Of a stretch of 40,691 bases of DNA, positions 34,014-40,691 are shown in pieces. Where the stretch lies: assembly GCA_001776545.1 (NCBI GenBank), contig MFBZ01000025.1:1-40691 (forward strand), given 5' to 3'. The stretch is from Candidatus Curtissbacteria bacterium RIFCSPLOWO2_12_FULL_41_16 (lineage in GTDB: Bacteria > Patescibacteriota > Microgenomatia > Curtissbacterales > GWA2-41-24). The stretch's first letter is position 1; each line of letters opens with the position of its first letter. A program made the position numbers and the translations under genes. The notes under the pieces are model-generated. The model searched no databases, had not been told where the DNA came from, and saw only the letters and a list, made by a program, of their open reading frames with translations.

Positions 34014-34978
34014 GTATGTAGTTTATTGGCACTCCCAAAAACCTCAATTTTGGCCTCAACAACCGCTGCCACTGCTAAAATTACCTCCGGCATCAATTTA
34101 TACATCGTATATTCATTTGGTTGCTCTCCCAACTTCTCCGTCAATGCGTCACGGTATGCCAGCCGAATTTCCGTATTGACGTTAACCTTGACAATCTTAC
34201 CCACTTTTATTGCCTCCTTAACTTGATCTGCCGGTATACCAGAACCCCCATGCAGCGAAAGAAAAGTGTTGGGCAGAACCTCTCGAATCTTTGCTAAAAG
34301 TCCAAAATCCAAAGGCGGTTGATTAGGAAAGGTGCCATGGACATTGCCAAAAACCGCAGCATATATATCCACATTAGTCTCTTCTACAAACCTTGCTGCT
34401 TGATCTGGACTTGTATAAGATTTTTTAAGAGTCTCTAAATCTATTTGCTCGCTATGAACCTCGCTTGCGCCCGACAATTTATCAATTTCGCCCTCGACCA
34501 AGAGGCCCTTCGCATGCGCTGCCGCAACTACCTTTTTAGTATTTTCAACATTTTCCTCAAATTCCGAATCGGATCCATCGAAGTGAATAAGACCAAAACC
34601 CGCCATTGACTGACTATCACCTCGGATGGTGGCAGTCCCGAGCTTGTCGAGGGACATGACTCCTCCGAGGTGGACTGACTCGACTTGAGACGTGTTAATC
34701 GCCGCCAAACAGTCCTCAACTTTTCTCGCATGGTCTAAATTTAAAAGAATCGGAACATGGTATTCTTCTCTGGCATTGGTAACCAAATCCAAAATATTTG
34801 CCAACCCAAAATACCCCGCCTCCCCTGGCGAAAATTCCACTATCACCGGCGACTTTTTATTTTTACCGGCCACACATATCGCCTTAAAAATCTCCAAATT
34901 ATCAACATTAAACGCACCAATAGCAAAGCCCTCTTTTTTAGCCTTCGCAAACCACTCTCTAGCAGTCATATTAGTCAA
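33998..34978 (-). CDS. class II fructose-bisphosphate aldolase family
   Basis: FAIGAFNVDNLE, LNLDHARKVEDC, LVEGEIDKLSG, GNVHGTFPNQPPLDF, LSLHGGSGIP, VNVNTEIRLAY; C-terminal HTADSV* encoded by a repeat. Confidence 0.93.
   Translation of the reverse strand: MTNMTAREWFAKAKKEGFAIGAFNVDNLEIFKAICVAGKNKKSPVIVEFSPGEAGYFGLANILDLVTNAREEYHVPILLNLDHARKVEDCLAAINTSQVESVHLGGVMSLDKLGTATIRGDSQSMAGFGLIHFDGSDSEFEENVENTKKVVAAAHAKGLLVEGEIDKLSGASEVHSEQIDLETLKKSYTSPDQAARFVEETNVDIYAAVFGNVHGTFPNQPPLDFGLLAKIREVLPNTFLSLHGGSGIPADQVKEAIKVGKIVKVNVNTEIRLAYRDALTEKLGEQPNEYTMYKLMPEVILAVAAVVEAKIEVFGSANKLHTADSV
34618..34673. repeat. nested palindromic element inside the aldolase
   Basis: CACCTCGGA/TCCGAGGTG outer arms enclosing GTCCCGAGCTTGTCGAGGGAC. 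Confidence 0.88.
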
Positions 34979-35222
34979 ATGAAAAGAAAATAATAACTAA
35001 AGGCGTAAGAATAGATAGTACCCAAAATGATATTCTGAAAATTGTTTTTTTAGATCTTCTGATGAACAAGTAAACCAAGATCATAAGCTCTATCAATAAA
35101 AATATTGATAAAACATCATGACTATTACCGAGAAAACCAACTCTGTAGTTGTAAAATACATAAATTACAATCAGAAACAGATCTACAAACATCAATAACG
35201 CTTCGAGAACTCTCGCTATCAT
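34971..35222 (-). CDS. hypothetical membrane protein
   Basis: 83 aa, highly hydrophobic; 8-nt overlap with the aldolase start. Confidence 0.6.
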   Translation of the reverse strand: MIARVLEALLMFVDLFLIVIYVFYNYRVGFLGNSHDVLSIFLLIELMILVYLFIRRSKKTIFRISFWVLSILTPLVIIFFSFD

Positions 35223-35223
35223 T

Positions 35224-35673
35224 TTAAAAAGGATTAACGACTTTTATCTCAGAAAAACTAGCAAAATCCTGCTCATTTGCAGTATAGATCGTTTTGATTC
35301 CATTGGAAAGCATCGTTGCAACCAAATAAACATCGAAAATCCTTCGGCCAAGAATATTTTTGCCATCTATCAAATACATAACCGTCAGTAATTCGTTACC
35401 GATCGGTACTATCAGCTCGAATGGGGATATTAAAAATCTCTTAATCTCCAAAGTCGCTTCCTTAGGAGTGACCGAATTTTTATACTTGGCTCGATTAGTT
35501 ATAGTGGAATAAAACTCAAGCAAATTTTGAGGAGTTATCGCCGCTTTTAATTTGCCATCATTGACTAATTCCTGGAGTCTTTTTGCTTTCTTGTAGAATG
35601 GAGACTTGCCATCATGCGCGTAGACTAAAATGTTGGTATCAAACAGTACCCAATCCTCATCAGAGCCAATCAT
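35224..35673 (-). CDS. PIN-domain toxin (VapC-like)
   Basis: LFDTNILVYAHDG N-terminal PIN Asp motif, ...IFDVYLVATMLSNGIKTIYTANEQDF. Confidence 0.9.
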   Translation of the reverse strand: MIGSDEDWVLFDTNILVYAHDGKSPFYKKAKRLQELVNDGKLKAAITPQNLLEFYSTITNRAKYKNSVTPKEATLEIKRFLISPFELIVPIGNELLTVMYLIDGKNILGRRIFDVYLVATMLSNGIKTIYTANEQDFASFSEIKVVNPF

Positions 35674-35890
35674 AAATCTCTTCTCGCCTTAAAGTACCCT
35701 TAACTCCCAAAGGGAAAGTCTTAAATTTAACCTTCCGTTTCTTTGGCCGTTCACCCAAAAGATCTTTTCTCAAAGCTTCAGTAATCACCTGCTTTAAATT
35801 TTTATCTTCCTCTAGTGCTTTTTGTTTCGCCCGTTTTAGAAGTTCTTTATCAAGTTCAATTGTAGTTCTTGCAGTCTGCATACTTGTCAC
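35660..35890 (-). CDS. antitoxin (VapB-like)
   Basis: TARTTIELDKELLKRAKQKALEEDKNLKQVITEAL N-terminal DNA-binding pattern; overlaps PIN gene by 14 nt. Confidence 0.85.
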   Translation of the reverse strand: MTSMQTARTTIELDKELLKRAKQKALEEDKNLKQVITEALRKDLLGERPKKRKVKFKTFPLGVKGTLRREEIYDWL

Positions 35891-35916
35891 ATATTAACAC
35901 ATTCACATATTTATGT

Positions 35917-36327
35917 CTACACTTTCACCCTCTTTTCCCTATACTCCGAATAAATCTTTAGGCCCCAAAAACCGTTGACTGCTGCAGCTATTAGATAGGG
36001 AAACCAAAAAAGGGATTTCAGGGTCGTATCAATACCTCCAATCTCAAAACCTTCAAGTACAAAAACTGCGATCACGCTAAATTCAAAGATTGAAATTAAA
36101 GTCACCAAAGCTGCCGCCCGAACTGTGCCTACAAACCACAAAAACACCGCTGGCCCAAACATTAAAATCCCCAAAACCATCCCATTGAAAAAAATACGGC
36201 TAACCGCATAGTCCCAGATGTTTAAGAAAATGAAGATAAAAAATAAATTAAGTTTTAGCAGATTCTGCGCAGGTTTTTTGGAAATTTTGAATACAGCCTT
36301 AATTTTTTTATTAAGCATAAATATCAC
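35917..36327 (-). CDS. hypothetical membrane protein
   Basis: 136 aa, ~4 hydrophobic segments; overlaps rpiB start region. Confidence 0.7.
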   Translation of the reverse strand: MIFMLNKKIKAVFKISKKPAQNLLKLNLFFIFIFLNIWDYAVSRIFFNGMVLGILMFGPAVFLWFVGTVRAAALVTLISIFEFSVIAVFVLEGFEIGGIDTTLKSLFWFPYLIAAAVNGFWGLKIYSEYREKRVKV

Positions 36328-36767
36328 GTCTCAATTTTCTTTATTTTCTCGATTCTTCTTGCATGCCTTCCGCCTTCAAATTTGGCCTCAAGCCAGGCAG
36401 ACACTGCCCTTTTGGCATCATCAGACGACAAAAATCTGGCTCCAAGAGAAAGAATGTTGGCATCGTTGTGCTCACGGGCTAATTTTGCAATTTGTGGATT
36501 TGGACTATTGATAACCGCCGCTCTTATCCCTTTTACTTTATTGGCCACAATCGCCTCTCCTTGCCCACTTCCCCCAATTACTATTCCCAACGATCCGGGA
36601 TCGTCAACAACCCTCCTGGCACAAGGATAAATAAAATCGGGATAGTCGTCAGCCTCATCTAACTCAAATGCTCCCATATCCTCCACTTCCAGTCCTTTCA
36701 CCCTTAGATATTGAATCAGCTGTTTCTTTAAATAAAATCCGGCATGGTCCGAAGCGATATAAACCAT
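36324..36767 (-). CDS. rpiB: ribose-5-phosphate isomerase B
   Basis: IASDHAGFYLKK, DYPDFIYPCARRV, GIVIGGSGQGEAIVANKVKGIRAAV, HNDANILSLGARFL. Confidence 0.93.
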   Translation of the reverse strand: MVYIASDHAGFYLKKQLIQYLRVKGLEVEDMGAFELDEADDYPDFIYPCARRVVDDPGSLGIVIGGSGQGEAIVANKVKGIRAAVINSPNPQIAKLAREHNDANILSLGARFLSSDDAKRAVSAWLEAKFEGGRHARRIEKIKKIET

Positions 36768-36811
36768 CTATTCTAGATTACAAGGTTGGAAGGATTTGGT
36801 GCAAATGGGAG

Positions 36812-38098
36812 TCACCCAATCAATTGCTTTAAATCAAAACTTAGATCAGATAATCGGTCTTTATGCGAAGCGATATCCACTCTATTTTTAACTGCCGTGG
36901 TCAATGGTGAAACCTCGGCTGGATTATTAATAACTGTCGCCCCCACAATGCGCGTTTGAGAATTATACTTTTTGACAAAGATCCTAGTTATTTTACTATC
37001 CTCCACTGACCCTCGAACAACAATTTCATCCACAAAATCCTCTTCTGTCATTCCGATAAATGAACAAGAAGATCCAAAAAAATTAATTGTGTAGGCGGAA
37101 ACGGCCTCAAATGCTGTTCGCACATCGCACATTGTCTTGGCAACAACAGCGCCTTGAGTCGTTGCATTTCCCCAAGTACCAACAATATGGGGGACTTGAA
37201 TTATCAGATCATAAAAGCTAACACAATCTCCGGCCGCATAAACATCGGGGATGCTCGTCTCAAGATATTCATTTGTGACAATTCCGCCATCAATTTTCAT
37301 GCCACTATCATTTAGCCACTCCAGATCGTTTCTTATACCAATACCGATTCCCACCAGATCCGCTTCGTACTTCTTGCCAGATTTGGTTTTAACTGTCCCA
37401 ACAACCCGTTTTAGGGTCCGACCCTCAAATTCCTGGACCTGGTCTCCAGCGACTACTTTAATCCCATTTGCCTCAAGCAAATTCCGCAGGACTCGACTGG
37501 ACTTTTCATCCAACCGGGTTCCCCAATAGTAAGGGGCTCCCTCCAAAATCACTGTCTCAATTCCCTTTTCTTTAAAGCTATGAGCAAACTCCAAACCAAT
37601 AAAACCGCCACCTATTATTACTCCTCTTTTAGCTGTCTTAGCAGCCTCGATAATCGTATCGGCATCGCCAATCGTCCACATGTAGGAAATGTTTTCAAGA
37701 TCAGCCCCGGGCACATTCAGCCTTATCGGGGATGCACCGGTTGCTATGAGGAGCTTTTTATAAAGGAAGGTTTCGCCATTTGCCAATTCGACTTTCTTTT
37801 GATCCGGTATAAGTTTTGCAGCTTTTGAATTCCCAACCAGTTCTATTTGGTTTTCCCGATACCACATGGGGTTTTTTAAAAATAATTGTTCCCTTGTTAT
37901 CTCTCCTCTTATGTAATTTGGCAGCAAAACGCGCGAATAAAGCCGGTAATTTTCGCCGGAAAGAATTGTAATTTTGGCGTTGGGATTTAGAGTTCTGATA
38001 ACGCCCGCCGCGGTGGTCCCCGCCGCCCCGCCACCGATTATCAGAAAATCAGTCTGTCGGGTCATGGATTTCTCACATCGATATCCCCGGAATACCAA
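36812..38098 (-). CDS. FAD/NAD(P)-dependent pyridine nucleotide-disulfide oxidoreductase
   Basis: LIIGGGAAGTTAAGVIR, LLIATGASPIRLNVPG, GVIIGGGFIGLEFA, DVYAAGDCVSF; probable true start at MTRQTDF (38065). Confidence 0.92.
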   Translation of the reverse strand: MVFRGYRCEKSMTRQTDFLIIGGGAAGTTAAGVIRTLNPNAKITILSGENYRLYSRVLLPNYIRGEITREQLFLKNPMWYRENQIELVGNSKAAKLIPDQKKVELANGETFLYKKLLIATGASPIRLNVPGADLENISYMWTIGDADTIIEAAKTAKRGVIIGGGFIGLEFAHSFKEKGIETVILEGAPYYWGTRLDEKSSRVLRNLLEANGIKVVAGDQVQEFEGRTLKRVVGTVKTKSGKKYEADLVGIGIGIRNDLEWLNDSGMKIDGGIVTNEYLETSIPDVYAAGDCVSFYDLIIQVPHIVGTWGNATTQGAVVAKTMCDVRTAFEAVSAYTINFFGSSCSFIGMTEEDFVDEIVVRGSVEDSKITRIFVKKYNSQTRIVGATVINNPAEVSPLTTAVKNRVDIASHKDRLSDLSFDLKQLIG

Positions 38099-38798
38099 GA
38101 AGATTCAAGACCTCGCCTGCCAAAAAGCCAATCCCCGCAGCGATAAGTCCTATTATTATTGTCTCGACAACTTTTGAACCAAGGCCGTCTTTATTAAGCC
38201 ACCAGCGCATCAAACCAATAAGTCCCATTACCACTAAAGAGGTGAAAATTGATGCTATAAGGGCACGATTTACAGGTCGCAAGAATATAAATGGCAAAAG
38301 AGGTGGTATCCCTCCCAGTAAATAGAAAAAACAAACTAAAACTCCGGCTATCCTAGGCGATTCTTCTTGTGTCAAACCGAGTTCATCCCTCATCATAACT
38401 TTTAGCCAAAGTTCGCGATCTGATGTCACCTTTTTGGTCAAAACTTCTACGGTTTCTTTATCGAAACCCATATTAGTGTAGATCTCGCGGATTTCTTGGC
38501 GCTCTGCTTCGGGCTTATTTTCGATCTCCCAGAGTTCAATCTTCTCCATTGCTTCATAATGTTCATCCTGGGATTTAACCGCAAGGTAATTACCTAAGGC
38601 CATTGAAGCTGCACCAGCAACAATAGTCAGTGCTCCGGCAATAATAATGACACTTTGATTAGCTGTACTGCTGGCAATTCCTACCAAAAAACCAATGGCG
38701 GTCACCACGCCATCGTTGGCGCCAAAAACAATATCCCTTAAGAACTGCCCGCTTGCGGGATGCTGCGGTTCCCGCCCGGCAATAGATCTTTGCGGCAT
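38073..38798 (-). CDS. VIT1/CCC1-family transporter
   Basis: LRDIVFGANDGVVTAIGFLVGIASS, GALTIVAGAASMALGNYLAVKSQDEHYE. Confidence 0.92.
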   Translation of the reverse strand: MPQRSIAGREPQHPASGQFLRDIVFGANDGVVTAIGFLVGIASSTANQSVIIIAGALTIVAGAASMALGNYLAVKSQDEHYEAMEKIELWEIENKPEAERQEIREIYTNMGFDKETVEVLTKKVTSDRELWLKVMMRDELGLTQEESPRIAGVLVCFFYLLGGIPPLLPFIFLRPVNRALIASIFTSLVVMGLIGLMRWWLNKDGLGSKVVETIIIGLIAAGIGFLAGEVLNLLGIPGISM

Positions 38799-38853
38799 GA
38801 AACAATTCTAACATTTCAGGAAGTAGAGGTCTTGGCAGCAATCAAAAACATGA

Positions 38854-38940
38854 CCCCTCGACTTCGCTCGGGGTAAACTACGCTGGCGGCTTGCCCGCCA
38901 AAGCGAAGGCGGCGGCGGGAGGCCTGAGCGAGGCAGGAAG
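38854..38940. repeat. palindromic cluster CCCCTCGACTTCGCTCGGGG plus GGCGGCTTGCCCGCCAAAGC...GGCGGCGGGAGGCCTGAGCGAGGCAGG
   Basis: Inverted arms; intergenic between VIT1-like and ferredoxin genes. Confidence 0.75.
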
Positions 38941-39008
38941 ACTAAAGATCGAAGATAGATGCATTTCGCCGAGCGTTTTTTGATGTTGCCAAGACGTCAA
39001 AGCTTCCG

Positions 39009-39260
39009 CTACGGGTATTCTTGCTCTCCGGTTTCCTCGTCGACCAAAATAATCGCTTTTGTGGGGCAAGATTCGGCGGCAAGTTTTACCATTTCCGGCG
39101 GATCGCCTTCCCCATCCAAAAGAATAGCCTTATTTTCGCCATCCAGCGCAAAAGTTTTCATGGCCAGAGCAACACAGCTTGCAGCACCAATACATAAATC
39201 TCGATCGACCGTTATTTTCCACATTTTCTTACTATTTCCGTTTGGCTGATTATCAGACAT
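39009..39260 (-). CDS. small ferredoxin (probably [3Fe-4S]-type)
   Basis: ITVDRDLCIGAASCVALAMKTFALDGENKAIL...AAESCPTKAI; only three cluster Cys. Confidence 0.88.
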   Translation of the reverse strand: MSDNQPNGNSKKMWKITVDRDLCIGAASCVALAMKTFALDGENKAILLDGEGDPPEMVKLAAESCPTKAIILVDEETGEQEYP

Positions 39261-39261
39261 C

Positions 39262-39289
39262 TTGTCACTTGTTACCTGTTACTTGTCAC
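39262..39289. repeat. heptamer array TTGTCAC-TTGTTAC-CTGTTAC-TTGTCAC
   Basis: 4 units of 7 nt spanning the sufU stop codon. Confidence 0.88.
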
Positions 39290-39649
39290 TTTTCTTACGG
39301 CCTCAAGCGCCAAAAACGCACATTTTAACCTTGCCGGCGGAAATCCTGAGCTTGCCGAAGGACCGCCAATTAGATTAAGCACATCCTGTCCCGTTATCTT
39401 AGAAAGAATAGAGATAGGCTTATTCTTAATCGCTTCAGAAAGCATCGAGGCGCTAGCTATGGAAATCGCACAGCCGTTTCCAATAAACAAAACTTCCTTG
39501 ATTCTATTATCGCGTATTCGAAAATAAAATGTAACCTCATCTCCACACAAAGGATTAATCTGTTCAATTACCACATCAGCCCCCTGCATTACGCCAAAAT
39601 TTTGAGGGTTTTGCCAATGCTCTAAAATTTCTTCGCGGTATGGATCCAT
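39272..39649 (-). CDS. SufU/IscU-like Fe-S scaffold, with repeat insertion GPSASSGF
   Basis: YREEILEHWQNPQNFG, NPLCGDEVTFYFRI, GNGCAISIASASMLSE, PPARLKCAFLALEAV. Confidence 0.92.
   Translation of the reverse strand: MDPYREEILEHWQNPQNFGVMQGADVVIEQINPLCGDEVTFYFRIRDNRIKEVLFIGNGCAISIASASMLSEAIKNKPISILSKITGQDVLNLIGGPSASSGFPPARLKCAFLALEAVRKVTSNR
39344..39362. repeat. short palindromic element TCCTGAGCTTGCCGAAGGA inside sufU
   Basis: Core family with GGCGG/CCGCC outer arms; in-frame. Confidence 0.85.
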
Positions 39650-39711
39650 AGCTTAAATTTTCAATTTTTAATTCTTACTTTTTGATTTATCAAAAATACG
39701 CTTTGGTATTT

Positions 39712-39795
39712 TCATTGAATTTTCAATGATTTAATTTTTCAAAATATCTTTGATATTTTCTTTGCAATTTTAAACATTTAGATTTCATTAAAAAT
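39712..39795. repeat. AT-rich intergenic repeat, copy 2
   Basis: Matches reverse complement of 18021-18103; hairpin AAAATATC-TTT-GATATTTT at 39741-39759. Confidence 0.75.
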
Positions 39796-39808
39796 TTCAA
39801 ATTAAAAA

Positions 39809-40691
39809 TTAGATTTTGAAAGTCTTTTTTACTTTCAATATTCCTTCCACCAACCTATCTATCTCCTCCTTCGTATTGTACAGATAAAAACTCGCTCTTG
39901 CAGCTGAACTAATACCCAAAAATTCCATTAAAGGTTGAGCACAATGATGACCGGAACGAATGGCAATTCCCTCGGAATCCAGTATTGATGCCACATCATG
40001 AGCGTGAATATTACCGATATTGAAGGAAATAACCCCACCCCTTGCGGTCGGATCACGAGAGCCTAGGATCTTAACTTCAGGAACCGTCTCTAGCTTCACA
40101 AGGGCACCCCTTGTCAGCTCAATTTCGTGCTTACGGATATTCTCTATCCCAATTCTCTCCAAATAATCAACCGAGGCCGCAAGTCCAACCGCCCCGGCAA
40201 TATTTGGCGTTCCTGCCTCAAATTTCCAAGGCAACTCGTTCCAGCTTGATCGATCAAAACCCACCTTCGAAATCATCTCACCTCCATATAAAAAGGGGGC
40301 AGTCTCCTCCAAAATTTCTCGTTTCCCCCATAAAACCCCAATTCCTGTTGGCCCCAACATCTTATGTCCAGTAAAAACATAGAAGTCGCAGCCAATCGAA
40401 TCTATATCAACCGGCATATGCGGCACCGCCTGTGCCCCATCGATCAGTATTTTTGCTTTGGGCGCTTCCCGATGAACGATTAACGATAAACGATTAACGT
40501 CATTTATCGTCCCAAGAACATTGGACACATGAAAGAAAGTGGCCAATTTCGTTTTTTTAGTTAACGCTTTCTTAAATGCCAACTCATCCAATTCTCCATT
40601 CTCACCGACCGGTCGAAGACCTCTTCGAGCCTGAGCCTCAGAGCCGAAGGCCTGAGCTTGCCGAACGGGCACAATTTTCAAAACTGCCCCG
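39809..40691 (-). CDS. SufS/Csd-type cysteine desulfurase, 5'-truncated by window edge, with repeat insertion
   Basis: FHVSNVLGTI, ILIDGAQAVPHMPVDIDSIGCDFYVFTGHKMLGPTGIGVLWGK, AIRSGHHCAQPLM; frame open to the window edge (GAVLKIVPV...). Confidence 0.93.
   Translation of the reverse strand, partial: GAVLKIVPVRQAQAFGSEAQARRGLRPVGENGELDELAFKKALTKKTKLATFFHVSNVLGTINDVNRLSLIVHREAPKAKILIDGAQAVPHMPVDIDSIGCDFYVFTGHKMLGPTGIGVLWGKREILEETAPFLYGGEMISKVGFDRSSWNELPWKFEAGTPNIAGAVGLAASVDYLERIGIENIRKHEIELTRGALVKLETVPEVKILGSRDPTARGGVISFNIGNIHAHDVASILDSEGIAIRSGHHCAQPLMEFLGISSAARASFYLYNTKEEIDRLVEGILKVKKTFKI
40471..40498. repeat. heptamer array GATGAAC-GATTAAC-GATAAAC-GATTAAC inside sufS
   Basis: 4 units of 7; shares TGACGTTAATCGTTTATCGTTA with 6859-6880 (minus strand). 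Confidence 0.85.
40609..40672. repeat. composite palindromic element inside sufS
   Basis: GGTCGAAGACCTCTTCGAGCCTGAGCCTCAGAGCCGAAGGCCTGAGCTTGCCGAACGGG; encodes extra RQAQAFGSEAQARRGLRPV. Confidence 0.85.

Overview
This window is about 40.7 kb of a compact bacterial genome. Gene content and small size suggest a Candidate Phyla Radiation/Patescibacteria-like organism (Microgenomates-like); this is an inference, not proven. TGA is used as a stop, so there is no sign of code reassignment. Most genes are on the minus strand: recF, mutM, an ABC transporter, methyltransferases and a glycosyltransferase, a stand-alone 5'-3' exonuclease, ftsH, trpS, a YbaK-like deacylase, riboflavin kinase-ribH-ribE, ftsB-like, NAD kinase, PP2C, a TraG/HerA-like ATPase, an aquaporin, class II FBP aldolase, VapBC, rpiB, an FAD oxidoreductase, a VIT1-like protein, a ferredoxin, SufU and SufS. 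The plus strand carries a Xer recombinase, a beta-carbonic-anhydrase-like protein, a complete F-type ATP synthase operon (atpBEFHAGDC), a cytidylate kinase-like gene and a BadF/NagK-type kinase. Three full tRNAs are readable: Met/CAU, initiator fMet and an unusual Ile with a UAU anticodon. Two truncated tRNA-like 5' fragments lie beside the third. The most striking feature is an unusually dense set of short repeats: (a) small GC-rich palindromic elements (core CCTGAGCGA..GTCGAAGG and relatives) that nest inside each other and sit in-frame inside conserved proteins, including one 4-fold nested array with 21 bp per nesting; (b) hairpins whose arms are tandem heptanucleotide arrays, also in-frame in several proteins; (c) 8-mer, 9-mer and AT-rich intergenic repeats. 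Other leads are a structured roughly 135-nt RNA candidate between atpE and atpF, a partial duplication of the trpS 5' end next to a palindromic element, a glycosyltransferase C-terminal fossil, and a structured leader upstream of a Cys-rich mini-protein. No CRISPR array, transposase or rRNA was seen.
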